Of a stretch of DNA of 64,000 nucleotides, positions 49,781 through 63,690 are shown in pieces. The notes below the pieces were generated by a model that was not told the origin of the DNA, searched no databases, and saw only the letters and a program-made list of their open reading frames with translations. The stretch comes from Rhynochetos jubatus (taxonomy: Eukaryota; Chordata; Aves; Eurypygiformes; Rhynochetidae): the NCBI GenBank assembly GCA_027574665.1, contig CM050648.1, forward strand, positions 40,518,700-40,582,699, given 5' to 3'. The translations under genes and the position numbers were made by a program. How positions within the stretch are numbered: position 1 is the stretch's first letter; each line of letters begins with the position of its first letter.

Positions 49781-51677
49781 AATTATATATAATTCTGGAA
49801 GTTGCTGAAGTTTGTTCTGTACAAAACCAGAATGAGCTAAGTTTCGGTGTTTGACATTATCAAAGTAACGTCTCCTTTTCACATTCAATTGCATTGTATA
49901 TACATAGTTACTGCTATGTTCTTTTTCCAGCTTCACTTTTAGTCATTGCTGTGGCTATGAATGTAACAATGCTTATCATCAAAGATGTACTCTAAATCCC
50001 TGAGTCATAAATGTTGCAAAATAAGAGTTTAAAAGTCATAATCAAACTTCCAAACAGCTCATAGTTAATGTGGATGAACAGATCACTGCTGGTTGGCATA
50101 GAAAGGAGTCTTTTCTTGTATGAACCCTCATGCTTTCCAAGTAAATGATGGAAGTGTAACTTTAGGGAATGACAGAAGTCTTGATATAGCAAATGTGAAG
50201 CTTTTGCACCACCAGGCTTCTTAAGCTTCCTTCATTTGTACATGTCTTAGTAGTCTGTGTCTTTTTCTAAACATCTGGAATAAAGGGAGCTGACTCAACC
50301 TTACAGACAGACCATGTGGCCGCAGAATAGAGAAGGCAAGAGGGAAAATAAACCATATGGCCAAATAAAATAAACCAGAGTAGGTTGAACACTGAAAAAA
50401 CGCACTCCCCAATGTGTTGTTCCAAATGTTGCAAAATTCATATCTGATTTCAAATAAACACACATTATTTATCCAGTTTATAAGCCAGCTGAAAGACTAT
50501 GAGCATGGATCCTCCCTGAAGGGGTCTTCAAAGTTACACTGTTAAGTCCATTATACCTAAAATACTTCTTCATGCTATATAATTCTGTACTAGAACATGA
50601 AACCTCCTTCCATCCCATTTTCCTCTTGTAATAATTTTTTTCTCCTCAGAAATCATCTGATTAAGCCCAGCCTTCAGCAGGCTTGGGGTCAAGAATTCAT
50701 ATCTTCTTGCTTATTCAAATTATCCAGTAAATCAGATTCATTCAAGGCATGACATTTAGGAAGGCCAGATTAACACTGTTCACTTGGCAGAGGATGAAGG
50801 GTAGTACTTCCTCCGAGCAGCCTCCTGGCACATGGGAAAGCCTTTTCTGTAGAGAGTACAGGCTACAGGAGTGTAGGTAATCTGTGAATGATGGGATGGC
50901 TGTCTCTGGGGAACCACTATGTCATGTAGGGTGCTTGTGAATGAAGACATAGCATGGCAGGGTACTTGGGATTTATGCATATGAAATAAGTATCCCATCA
51001 AGTATGGGGGTGTGATAACTTATTTAGTATTCAAGAGGAACCCAATCAACAGAGCTGTGTGAAGATCTACAGAAATGTTTCAATAAAATCTTACAACAAA
51101 GAATAAGATCTCTTAATATGTAAGAAGAGCCTGTAGAATTCCCAGTCTCAGATGTAATTCCTTATTAATTTATTTAGGAATTTATTTATTTCTCCTAAGA
51201 AGGAGAATGAACAGATAGGATAAGCAATTGGATCAAGGGAACAATAACTGTGTTTGCGTGCTGCTCAGAAAATGAGGGCTGTGTGCTGTGGAGATGGCAG
51301 AGCTGGAAAACACCAGGCCTGTGCCCACATGCAGATCTGCAAAGGAGAATATGGAAGGATAGCCAACGGCAGGAGAGCCAGGACTGCAGGGATTTTTGTG
51401 TGGAGAGCACTGAACAGAGAGTGGTCAGAAAATGGAGATAGCTGGTGAAATGTGGAAAGACGGATGCATTTAATTCTTCATGAGAATAAAACTGAAGGGA
51501 AATATTGAGAGGCAGGATGGAAAATGTATGATCAGACTGGCTATTACCAGAAAGTAAAAGGACTGTAGGAAATACAAAGAAGGTTCAACAGAAAGGTCAT
51601 GTGCAGTAGCAAGCTTTATATAAATATTTCTTAGAAGACACTTGATCTCAGTATGTTAAGCTAAACAAGAAATTTGA
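49781..51677. other. Unique noncoding DNA
   Basis: Nothing recognised as gene or repeat. Two overlapping purine-rich plus-strand frames at 51250-51448 lack splice context. Confidence 0.5.
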
Positions 51678-51712
51678 AAGTAAAAGAAAAAAAGAAAAAA
51701 AGAAAAAGAAAC
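51678..51712. repeat. A-rich (AAAAAG)n simple repeat
   Basis: Irregular runs of A separated by single G. Accounts for the Phe/Leu-rich end of a minus-strand open frame. Confidence 0.85.
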
Positions 51713-54700
51713 GTGAGGAGAAAGACCAGTGGGTTTAGAGGACAGGGGCCATCTCCTGCAGTTCACCCAGGGCAGTGCAGTGCCCAGGCCTGGCCCCAAG
51801 TAGGTACAAAATAGCATTTGCATTAGATGGTGAATTGTGAGCAAACCCATCCATTCTAATCATTATTTTAGCCTTTGGCTCTTGTATTCAAGAACTGTCA
51901 TGTTTTTTGAAATGTGTTTACAGCTTCTGACACATCCTGTCGTTGTTGTAGGTCTTACAGTAATAGGGGTAATTCTGATCCAGGCCTTTGTTGCTAATCA
52001 TAATGAAAGCCAATACATGGGCATCTTATCCAATCATCTTAATAATGGTCTGACTCAGCAGTGATTTATAATGACTGTGTAACATGGGTTTATTCCATGG
52101 CACTACTTTTTAAAAATTATTATTATTATCTCAGTGAACTGTGCTGATTCAGACATCAAGAAAACCTTTGATTTCTACACTGTTCACTTAGTCTCCAGGC
52201 TGTATTCCATTTTCCTTGACTTATTTATCATTTCAATAAATGTCACTGATCCAAAATCCATTGATCAGAACTTTCAGGTAAATTGATTGAGAGGGAGAAA
52301 AAAACATAAAGCAAAACAAATCCACAGACTTTCTAGAAATAAAACCATCAAACTCTTCCATTTAAAATGAGCTTCTATGCTGCTTCTTTTCATTTTAAGA
52401 AGGTTTTACATGTTGGAATGACAAAGTAGTTTGTCAAGTTATCAAATAATAATTAAGAAAGGCCTAATGCATTTAAGCTAGGATAGTTTTTCCATGGTAT
52501 CTCTCTCTTACTTTTTCAAATTCTTGCTTTCTCAGTCTGAGTACTTATTGCTTACAGTAATGGACACAAAAATACTACAAGTTTTTCCTCCTGACATAAT
52601 ATATCCTGACAGAAGAGATGCCTAGGCTTCTGTTCCAGGAAAGTTTCTTCCTGTAATGTTCGTACACCTGCCTGTATCATCACAGGCTGCCAGACTGTAT
52701 GATACTTTAGAATTACAAGCTGAACTGCAGCACTTAAACTTTATTTGAAAAGCACTGAAATTGTTTTAAGTGAATACATAAAAGTAGGGGGAGGGCAACT
52801 AATCAGTATATTGTTATTTTGACACATTTGGTTGCCTTTTAGAAAATGCATTCGTAATTTTCTGTTTGACGTGATCTCAGCATCCAGTAAAAAGCTGAGA
52901 ATTTTTCATCCTACTGACAGGACTCCATTAATAAAACAACAATCTTTTGTGTGTAGTAATCTTTAATCTTATTTTGTCACACACTTCTCAGTAACATTTC
53001 CACTCGTTTTACAGTATAATTTATGGCACTGAAACAACTCTCTGCCCTGAAAAAGGTCAGTCTGTCAAGGTTTACTTGTCTTTGAAGAAAAGTAATAGAG
53101 CATTATTTATGAAGCAAAGAATATGCTTCAATACTTTAATCAGTCAGAAAGATACTTGCATTATTGTATCTTTTGCCAAAAAATACCATGAGCAAAGGAT
53201 ACATCAACCTTGCTTTCTTTTATGTTGCAAAATGTCTTCTACCTTTTATGTCTCCTTCTCCTTTTGTGTTTACTGCAGTATGAAAATAACAAAGCTGATG
53301 ATGCCTGATATCTGGGAACAATTTGTAAATTATGAGAATAGGGATTGATCTTATCGGAAGAGTAGAAAGTCTCTGGACAGATTAAGTAGAGCTATCCACT
53401 CTGCTCATCACAATAAATTCATCTGATAAAATGTTGGGGGATTGGGTCATGTGATGTAAAATAACGTCTCTAGAGAGAAAACTGCAAAAGCTTAAGGGAT
53501 CTTTAGGGCACCTCAAAGATGATAGGCATAAAGCATAACCACACTTGGTACCCATATGTTTTTAGGCATCATCATAAGCACGAATTAGAACGTGCAGTGT
53601 GGGGAAACAAATTGGTAGTTCATTAGAGAAAACAGGCACACTTTAAATTAAGTCTCTCAAATAAGAATTTAATTTAGGTTTAGTAAGACAGCTTTATGTG
53701 AATGAAATGCCAATACATTATTTAAACTGCTCTGTTGATGTTTAACGACTGTGTAATAAGATACATATTATCTATTAGTTGTTAGATACTAGCAAGTATT
53801 TTTTGCTAATTAGTCCCTATCTGACATGAAACATCTATTACAACTGGGCTGAGTTACTTTTTGCTTAAATTTCTACCCAATGAAATCTTTTTCCTTCCCA
53901 GTATCTCACTCATCATAAGGTACTTAGCTACGAGTTGAAGTCCTCTGCATTTTACTCTTGTTATACCATCAGCTTTACTCACAGAGTTCCTGTTCTGAAG
54001 AGATAGACATTATCTCTCTCCTAAATCTCTGTTGCAGCCCAGACAAGGTTGACAGAAACCTGAACTCTGTCTGAATCCTCATGATAAGTCAAAGCAAATT
54101 AGATGTCTGTAGTATACGTAAATTCAGCTGGTGATCACAGTGTTCTCACATGAACATAAACACAGGTTCGTGTGCCTGAGCACTCATATGGGAAGCAAAT
54201 GTCTTACACCTTAAGACCAGATCCAAAGTAGGTCAGAAATACCAGCAACACCATCATCAAGATTTCTCAGTACTTCTAAATCTTGAGAAGATGATTAGAA
54301 GATAAAAGCCTATGCAGATAGGTGGGCTTCTATCTCTACCGACATATTTTCTGTTGGATCAATATCCAGAAAGGAAACACTGGCAAAGTGTGCAGACAAT
54401 GTTAATATTTCCTATTGATTTTTTATACTCTTCATGGATATGTGGACTCTCAAGGTGAGCAGATGGTCCTTTCACAGTTAGTGGAGACTGCCATGTCAGT
54501 TAAGTCCAACAAACTAAATTTTGGGTGACATACTATCTAATTATATGACACATTTAAGTGTGATGCATCTAATTGTCTTTCTTCAGTTGTTACAATAAGA
54601 CTTGCCCATTTTATTTGTGTTAAAATAATTTTAAAGATTTAATGTACATGATGTCTTTGTAAGACATCTGATTGCAGACCTATTTGTAGTAAGCAAATTT

Positions 54701-55524
54701 ATTGTCTGGTAAAGATGAATGTATGCCATGAACTTTGCTAGAGGTGGCAAATTAAATTAGCAAATGTTGTGTAACACAAGAAAGAGGGGAATGGTAATAT
54801 TGATTGCCAAATAAACATAGATCTGTACAGACTGCGTTAAATTAAATAGTGGCATAAATGCTTGCTTGATTGTGACCAGTTAACAGTTATGAAATATGAA
54901 ATAAGAATCATACTAAATGCACCTTAAGTGTCCCAAATCCATGTACCTGAACTGAATCTGTACTAACAGTTACAGAAGTCCAGAGCAAGAGAACATGATT
55001 TTGAAGTACAGCTTCTAAAGTCAGAGTTGATATGAATGATGACAAATTTTAGTAGCCAAATAAAAATGAGTAAATAAGGTGTTAAAAGTGTGACATACCT
55101 GAACACTCTTAGGGATACATAGACAAAAAACAATAGTGACCAGATCTCACAGTGGAGGTTGATATGAATAGGTTTGTGAATATCTCATTTAAAACATCAG
55201 TCCTGACTGGACGGGACCTTGAGGATAAAGATAAGCATGTGTTAAATTGGTTTGGTATAATGAGAGCCAAATTGTTCCATGCTTTACAAGAGCAATCTCT
55301 AAAGTGCGGTGCTAATAGGTGGTGTTGCACTTGGAGTGCTAGTGGCATGGAGCTGAAATGTCATAGCCAGCTCATGATCCATTGGTCTGCTGTTCTTTTG
55401 TCACAGTTCTGTATAATTCCTCTGTAAGCCAGAATCCTCTGCAATGAATGAATAGCTTCCAGGAACTCAAATGGGCCTTGGAACAAATCCCTGGAATATG
55501 ACACCTGCTTTTCACATTCAAATT
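51713..55524. other. Unique AT-rich noncoding DNA
   Basis: No gene. A short (ATT)n run lies at 52116-52129. The plus-strand frame 51837-52064 encodes a hydrophobic stretch (PVVVVGLTVIGVILIQAF) without family resemblance or splice pair. Confidence 0.5.
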
Positions 55525-55556
55525 AAAAAAAAAAAGAAGAGAGAGAGAGAGAAAAG
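55525..55556. repeat. A run followed by (AG)n microsatellite
   Basis: Eleven A bases, then GA/AG repeats for about 17 bases. Confidence 0.9.
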
Positions 55557-57144
55557 CAATTACAGACTTCAAAAAAATATTATTAAGAAATAATTTTGTA
55601 AAGACTTTCCAAGGCTTGCCTTCATATTTGTACATATCTTTCAACATACCATTTAGATCTTGCAGAACATGTCCTTGTGAAGTGTTACCAGACTTTAATT
55701 TTCACAGACTATTTCCATTTATTTCCAATTCCAGGCTCCTTTTGCATTTTAAGATCTAGTCTGTAGATGTAGTTCAGATCAGGACTGTGTGTTAAACCAT
55801 TTTCATTACAACTTTTATCCTTCCTGTCTACCTCTTTTCTATTATGAACTGGGCAGAATTTTTCCAAGTAAAACCAGACATTTCAAGAGTGGAAATTATT
55901 ACCCTCTGCAAAGGTGTGTTAGATTTTTTTCTGCAATTGTGCTTTCTGTTTAAGAAAAATCTACCAGGAGAATATGAAAAGGAAATAAAAGTGTGAACGA
56001 CACAAGCAAGGGCTGCATTCTGTGTGATAAAGATAGTAACAAGAAAGGGTCTGTTGGTTTATACTGTTTCCCACTCTTGATACAATCATTGTCTCAAGAA
56101 CAGATTCATATTCTGCATCATTTTCTGTTACCTTTATAGTCTTTCTTACGAGAATGAGGAATGAAAATTTTAATGCCTCATATATTCTGTGAATTACTGT
56201 AGGCGAGTATGCTGTACTACTTTGATCTTTCCTATATTCCGCGGTTTGATTGGGTCGTGATGTGAATGGAAAGCAGCACAAAACAAATCACTTGCTGAGA
56301 GAACAATTGCAATGCGAATAGGTGCAGAAAGAAAAAGGTACCAGTTCATCCCATTCCATTTTGCAGTAGATTGGGTAGAAACAGAGTTCAAATATCTGCT
56401 TTTAGAAGTAGTAAAGATTATCTCAATTTTTGGGTTAACCAACCTATCAATTCCTAGCAGAAATTGTGACTGGATGTTCATAATCTGAGTATAAGTGTGT
56501 AGGCTTAGATCCATCATTGCTTTATCAAAGTTCAGTTGTGCTATAGCACAGAAGTAACGGGGAGATGAAAACAGGCATAAAGGAAATTAAAAAATTAAAA
56601 GAATTTGGAGAACTAAACAAGTCTTAACTGCCTTAAAAAATCTGTATCACGTGTGTAGTCATAACTGGAAAAAACCCAACAGGAGGAAATACAAGGGGAA
56701 AGCCTGTGGCAAAGGGTTGGCTGGGTTTCCCCAGGTCAGAACTACCCCTATACTTTTCCAGCTGCCTGTTGCACAGGGAGGGTTTTCCCTATTGGGTAGC
56801 AATGTTGTGCCTGCCTGTCCCATGCCCTGCTCTCCCTTGGCCACCGGAGCGCTGGAGTGAGAAACTGTGAAAGCTGACAGCTTGAGCCTGTGATGGGTAA
56901 CAGCATCTCCAGCAAACATCACAGACACCTGACTTCTCCTTTCTTCTTTCACTGAACCCTTTCTCCATTCATCTCTGGTTTTCATACATGTGGTATGCAT
57001 TTTTGTTACAAGCTAATGTGCATGGGCACACCACGTTTGGGAAACTATATGGATAGTTTTTAACACTGGGGAAGTCCTACCACGAAACATATTGTTTCAG
57101 GCTTGCTTGGAGCAATGAGCAAAATGAAAGCGGAGAAAGAAGAC
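55557..57144. other. Unique noncoding DNA
   Basis: Includes a slightly GC-richer patch at 56690-56870 with open frames on both strands that mirror each other. No exon could be supported. Confidence 0.5.
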
Positions 57145-57168
57145 AAAAAAAAAAAAAAAAAAAAAAAA
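57145..57168. repeat. A homopolymer (24)
   Basis: Uninterrupted A run. Upstream sequence does not look like a processed transcript and no target duplication was found, so I do not read it as the tail of a retrogene. Confidence 0.95.
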
Positions 57169-60100
57169 GTGAACAGCTACTAACCATGCCTGTGATTTGA
57201 GTCAGCCATGTTTGAATAGGGCAGAAATATAGACTGCATTGTATCGGAAATATGAAGCGAGCTTTTCCCTGTGTCTGAAACCTGCAGAGAGTTGTGCCAG
57301 ATTTTTAGATGTGGCACTTAACATTTGTACATTCATCCTCTGCCACAAGCATGTGCTTATATTCAATATTTCTGTGTACTCATTTCCTTGTTCAGTGGGA
57401 TTTGCATAAATTTTAAAGACAAAGATGTTTGTGCCTATATTATAACATCTAAATCCATGACATACAAAAGCTAGAGCTCTGAAAAGATTTTAGAGTTTTT
57501 AAATGTTCACTTCATTACTTAAATTTTAATATATAACAATTGAACAAAACTGTGATATAATTCAGAATATAACTCAGATAGGCTTGATATACAATCATTT
57601 TATATGGTTATCATGTGAGTATTCTCACAAACTGTGTTTGCTAACCTGTGTGAAAAGAGTACAATAAAATCTACCTCTCCATGAGCAAAGACAAAGATAC
57701 CACACCTCCTGTGAAACCACAGTGTCATATTTGACTCCCCTCCTCTCTTTTCACACATGTACATCTACTTCAATAGTGAAGGGAACGAGTGCTGTATCAG
57801 ACACAAAAGAGATTATTTCTTCAGGATGCTGAATGCATATAACAAATAGTAGTGGTTCTCTATTTCCAGACTGAAAAGCAAATGTCTGTATTCAAGTGAT
57901 GGATTGCAGGCAACATAATATGCCACAATAAAGCCATGGTTGTTTGTATAACATTTCTAATACCTTTACTTTCTTTACCATGACTGTTGTTAAAATCTTT
58001 GAATACTGGAAGCTTCTCCATTCTGGCTTGCCTATGACATAGTTTGTTGTATTTCACGCTTTATAACCACCTGTGTATATTACTAGTCACACAGAAGAGT
58101 CTTTTCTTAACTACTCTTGACTCAGACATCACGGCCAGCCAGCGAACTACATCACATACCCACATTGTGTCCAGGTCATTATGCCCAAATAACACAAGCA
58201 GGGGCTTTTACGCTAGATGTAGGGCTGCTTCCATGCTGAATCTGGTCCCTTCAATGGTTCTTTCAATACAAATCAAATGATAACTGCCTGGCACTGTGTT
58301 ACCCACATACCTTGTAATGTCCACATTTCTTCCAGTTTCCTTTCCAAGATTATTCTCTTTTTCTGCCATCCCATCTTTGACTTTTTTCTTTTTCATGTCT
58401 TATTCTGCAGTCTGTTTCCTAATTACCATTAAAGTAGCCTGTTCAATTTGTGTTTGCAAAAACCTACAGAAATTTATCTGAAAAGAAGATAAACTTGGCA
58501 AACCTTTGACTATCAGGTTTTTGGCATGACTAAAAATAGACACATTTTTCACTTCTCTATTTTTTTATGGCTTTAGGAACTCATAGAGGTTTTGGCTTTT
58601 TGTTTCACTTTTCCCATCTTGTTTCAGTGTTTCCATTTCAGTTTCTGACTTCAGTGTTTTATTCTGAGGTGGTTCCCCCCCCTCCCCTTTTGTTCTATTC
58701 CAGCACTGTACATTTAGTTTCCAATTTTATTTTGACTTAGTGCTGGGATATTTCCACTACGCTCTCATGCTGCCTTATTTTTCTTTACTTTTTATTCAGA
58801 TGAGTATGCATCATTTAACACTGGTTCAGTGTAACCACTTGAAGTTACACTTGAAGTCAGTCTGTCCTCAAGAGGAAGAGCTTATTAATTTGTTTGTTTG
58901 AAGATGTGCCTGGCTGCAGCTCTGAATCAGAGCAAAGAGCATGTATGGTGAAAGCAATATAGGAACTGAAAGCACTTAGATTCTCTCAGCATAGCAGGCA
59001 GGTATTGTTTTTCTGTTACACCCACTGCAGTCTTGGACTGATATTTTTTATTGTTTGCAAGACAGAAATGCATTTTATTCACTTTCCCATTCCAAAAATT
59101 GCCCTTTCCCTGCTGCACTGGAAAAGGCACAGTAAAGCAGTACCCCTAAAGCTTTTTTTTAAATCCTGATGCCAATTCCAGCAGCAATGTCAAGCTTTTC
59201 CCACCCTGACTTGGGTTACAACAGTGATCCTGAGAACTGGCAGAGTGAGGCTGAGCAGAGCAGGCTTGTTTTGTGGACTGGCCCACAGGTAGCTCTTGTG
59301 GAAAGTGGCTAGGTAGAAATACTCTGTTAGGAAGATTTCACAGCAAAATCTGGGAAATTAAGGTAAAATAGGCCCAGCAAATTAAGAGAAAAGATATGTG
59401 TGGTACAGCCGACAGTGTGCAACACATAATTTTGAACGGGGAGAAAAATGAAAAAAAAAAGAGTTGAGTGCTCCTCTGTCAACAGTAATTTACCACTTCA
59501 AACCATAGCAGCAGCAGCTATGGTCTAGGTTATCCAACCATTGAACTGTACTTGGGTATACTTATTTTTGGAAAGGACACTTGTGTCAGTCTGAGAGCTC
59601 ACACTGAAAAAAATGTCGTGACCTTTATCTCCAAGAAATGTTTTTTAACAGGAAATCTACTGAAGAACCAGGTAGTGCTCCCATGGTGCATTTAACTTTG
59701 CCACCACCACCGTGGTTTTCATTGCTGGGAATGTTGGAAACAAATGTGTATCATACATGAGTTCTTTAAATGAAGTTGGTGGGGGTTTGTGATCTGTTAT
59801 CTAGAGATCATTTATCCACATTCATCTGGGGATAACAGATATGCAGACATGAAAGGCAATTCCAGAGCAGACATTGTAAAAAATGAGCTCAGGAGAAAAA
59901 CTAAAGGTGCACTGAGTTTGTTCAAGGGCCAAAGGGGATGGCATCAATTCTTGCCAGGGTTCAAACTAAGTTAAAATAATGTAGTGGAAACTTCTCAGAA
60001 CAAGTAAAAATATTGCTGCAAATGTCCTACAGACAGTTGAGAGTGAAGGCCACTGAAGTCAAAGTGATTCTGGCTCCAAGTCTGTATCCCATGTGATGTT

Positions 60101-63047
60101 CCTGCTTCAGACATTTTGTCACTGTGGTCTGAGGTGGCAAAGCCTGGAGTCCCCCGTTTTGCTAGAAAGAGGGATCAGATCTCTGTGATACCATGTGAAG
60201 CACAATATAACATGGCCTGAAGAGCTGTGAAAGTTATAGGGTACTGCTGAACCACGGTGTGCACAGAAGGTACCACAGCATCACAGCTTATCCCTCCTGT
60301 GCACGATGCCCTTCAGCCTCACCTTCCTACCACAATGCTGCTGCTATACAGTTTCCAGTACTGGAGATAGCTCACTCAGCACTAGGTTTGGGATCCTGAT
60401 GCTGTGCTGGATTACAGTGTAAGTATGAGCTCAGTGTATTAGAAAGAACAGCAGATGATAGAAAACTTAACGAGAGGTGGAATAGGGAGCAGTGGCAGCT
60501 CAAAAACATTAGCCGCTCTCTCCATCACAAGCTGTGCTTTGTTACATGAGACCAAGGGCCACTAGTCCTATTCACCATTCCTCTTAGATATGAAAAAATC
60601 ACTGAGGCAACGGGATGTTGGTGCTACATCTGGGTGCCCTGTGAACCACTGCAAAAGGCTTGTGCACAGCAGAAGGCTGCCTGATGGGCAAGAGTGGGGC
60701 TCCACATCCAACCACCCCTTCCCTGCTATTCTGTGCCTCTTCATCTCACTTCTAAAGGGATATTACTCTGTATCACTGTGTGAAAGAGACAAATTCCTGC
60801 GCCCTTCTCGCTCTCACCCCTGTACTTCAGAGAAATCATAAGGCAAAATGGCTACCTGTCAGCTTCCCACTTCTCAAAATAAACCTGAAGAAATTTAATT
60901 CTTCATTTTCCACTAGAAACATCTTAACTACATCTTAATGTTGATAATTCAAGACATTTGAATTAATCAATCGTTTCACTATATGAAAAACACCTAGGAG
61001 GGTAATGTTTTGGTTTCATCAAAATATCCAAAATTCTGATTCTTCATCTTTTAATATTATACCAATATTACCTTTGGGAGATGAATATTTCATTTTCATT
61101 CTTTGTAGCCTGTTTTTTCCAAGCATTCTGGAATCATTCATTTATCAAATGCAATACAGTTATTACACGTCACATTTTAAAATCACTTTTAACAACTTAA
61201 TTTGAAAGGACTTTTGCACTTTACAATCCAGTCATAGAAGTAGTATTCTTGAAATCAACAATACTAACCCTGTAAGTGTTAGTTGAGATGAATCACAATA
61301 TAAGGCCTTACAATTTTATCTTAAACATGTATACCATTCATGCTGGAGCTGTGTAAGGCTCTTTAAATTAGCCTACAAACTCCTCAGGGCAAGACACATG
61401 TCTTTGTCTACATTTGCGGAGTGTGAACAGACAGTTGGCTCCTGATGAATAATACAATACAATCACCTAACTATAGGATGCAGAAATTTGCAAGGAGATG
61501 AAATTTCAGGTTGCTTGTAGAGAAATCCTCAGAAAACACATTTCAAGAAATGAAAGGTGGAGGACAAGAGAAACGATTGTTTCACTTCACAAAATCCTGA
61601 GGTTGGAGGTTCAAGGATGGGCATTGTCAAATTAATTCCATTTAGTTAACATGGCAATAAAAGGAACTGTGAAAATTTCTAGGGATTAATAGTAAAGAAA
61701 TGGAAATCTTCCTCTTTTTTTATCAAAAAGAGATAAAAACTTTTCAAGTTGGTACCATTCCCTTTCGCTAGAGATAAGAATTCTGCTTTGCTGGCTGGCT
61801 GTAATCAAGATGATGTGACCTTTCCTGGATTAATATCTCCCTCTTTTCCTAACTAATCTTCTCTAATAGCAAAGGAAGATATTTTGGAGTGTAAAAAAAC
61901 ACCCTGGAGGACTGGAATTTGTCATTAAAAAAAGTAGTATCATTATGGCAGGATATCTAGAGGTGTTAAAACCTCACACACAAATTCATAATCATGGCAT
62001 ACAAAAGGATTTTTTCCAAATTATATTGTTTTCACTTTATTATTTCTTTACTAAACAAACTGCAATACACGGCAGTAAAAATTACACAGAAACCTGCCAA
62101 AATATCCATACAGCAAAGACAGGTTATAGACATATAAACATTAAGTCTTCCAAATCAGCTGCCTGCTGTTCACGTCCCAAGAAAGAAATCATCCTGAGGT
62201 AAAATAGAAGAATTTAAGTGCTACTGTTTTTCAACATTTCCACTGAGGACAACAACCAAATTCCTTTTGGAAAGTAAAAGATGGCCTCCTGGTAAAAGTA
62301 CACAAAAGTCTATTTATTTCAGAAGTGCTGTTTTCTTACCAAGCTCCACTCACTTTCTGACTTTAGAGAGCGCTCTGTTTAAAACTTTTCCCTGTTTTTA
62401 TCTTTTTTAACCATATTCCCTAGAAATCTTCTGCTCAGGGAGTTCTACTTTTCTGGCACAAACACCTATGTAGGATGTCATGGGTCTGGAATTAAGTTAG
62501 TTTTCTGTTTTATTTTATCTCGTCCATTTTTCTGATGGTAAAGGTTTGCTATTTTTGCTGTCTCAGAATTCTCAAAGACATTAAGGTTTTGACTTGGATG
62601 GATTTCATCCATCTGTCATCTGTGTTTCTCTTCAGACACTAAAATCAACACTTTTTTACTGATAAATTCTGAATTAAACAGCTACACACCTGCTATGCTA
62701 CCAACATTCAAAGAGAGATAGAAACCAAAGAGCATTCTACAGAACTGGGACAAAAGGAATATATGCAAGCCCAAATATCATGTAAGAAGGGGAAAGGGCT
62801 ATTTTAATTAATGCTATAACTAAAATTGGCTAAAACCATTCCAGCTAACAGCACAACTAGCCAGTGTGAAATCAATGCAAGATGACAGACAAACTCATAT
62901 TAATCACACATCCATGACTTCACAGTCAGCTTTGACCAATGCAGAAATTTATCCTCAAAGTACCTGATAACCTGCCTTTTGTCAGAGAAAAGAAAATGGA
63001 TTTCTTCAAGGAAGTGGGTGAGTCAACTCAGCATTTTCATAGATTTA
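57169..63047. other. Unique AT-rich noncoding DNA
   Basis: No gene or well-preserved repeat. A short segment at 60046-60080 (GGCCACTGAAGTCAAAGTGA with GGCTCC after it) weakly resembles the old amniote palindromic repeat noted at 32887-32931. Confidence 0.5.
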
Positions 63048-63124
63048 TTCATAGATTCATAGCGTGTGAGGCCAGAAGGGACTATTACATAGTCTAGCCT
63101 GACCTCTTGTAAATCATAGGTCAT
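63048..63124 (-). mobile_element. Ancient CR1 LINE 3' tail, minus strand
   Basis: TTCATAGATTCATAGCGTG, then GAGGCCAGAAGGGACTATTA, AGTCTAGCCTGACCTCTTGT and AAATCATAGG match, in reverse complement, the 3' end of an old CR1 group abundant in turtles and crocodilians (consensus like GGCCAGAAGGGACC). It differs from the younger bird CR1 tail at 24768-24817, which reads GGTTGGAAGGGACC, so at least two CR1 lineages are represented. Divergence and truncation imply an old insertion. Confidence 0.75.
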
Positions 63125-63618
63125 TAAGTTTCATTCAGCTTCTCCTGTATCAAGCCCAACAGTTTTGTTTTGCTAAATTATGTCTCTTGCTCAAGTATGA
63201 AGTTTTTATTTGAAGACATGCAGAGACAGAAAAGCCACCATTTCTCTTAAGGTTTGGTTCTAACAATTTATGAGGTCGTTTAAGAAGCTTTTATGCTTTA
63301 TTTTTAATTGGAATTTTGCTTGCCTTATGCTTTGAGCCATTTTGCTCCTGTTATACCTTTCTCTGTTAGATTAAATTACCCATTAGTATCTACTATTTTC
63401 TCCCCAGCACTAGGGTCTCTGATCAAGATCTTTGAACTCTCTCTTTAATAAAGTGAATAAACCAGACTCCTGAAATGGCTCACTGTGAGGTATCTTCTCA
63501 GGACCTATAATATTTTTATATTCCAATTTTCCCTTTCTACTTTCTGTCATTTTCTGAAGAGTGGAATTAAGGATTACTTTCCTATTAACCTCACCAGAAC
63601 TGTACACCAGGCTCTCAC
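63125..63618. other. Noncoding DNA; a minus-strand frame stays open from 63712 down to 63410
   Basis: The 100-codon minus-strand frame at 63410-63712 continues past the donor of the 72-nt exon candidate. It is Ser/Lys/Glu-rich and ends in a stop. It may be chance or read-through of an intron. Confidence 0.35.
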
Positions 63619-63690
63619 CTGACGACTTTGAATTACTTTTCCCATTATTTACACTCTGATCATAAGCAGCTTTTTCTTCCATCATGCCAC
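63619..63690 (-). CDS. Weak candidate 72-nt internal exon
   Basis: On the minus strand, GAGTTTGTAG (a weak acceptor) precedes and a good donor GTCAG before GTGAGAGC follows. The segment is exactly 72 nt, phase 1 at both ends, so it could be included or skipped without shifting frame. It would encode GGMMEEKAAYDQSVNNGKSN then SKSS, a hydrophilic Ser/Asn/Lys-rich peptide typical of surface loops or linkers. The poor pyrimidine tract and lack of a recognised family keep confidence low. If it shares a transcript with the exon candidate at 30851-31019, both would be on the minus strand with compatible phases (1 to 1, then 0 to 1 after other exons). Confidence 0.2.

Noticed and set aside
57100-57168. 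A24 run as the tail of a processed retrogene
   Set aside because: No transcript-like sequence upstream, no polyadenylation signal at the right distance and no target duplication; such retrogenes are also rare in birds.
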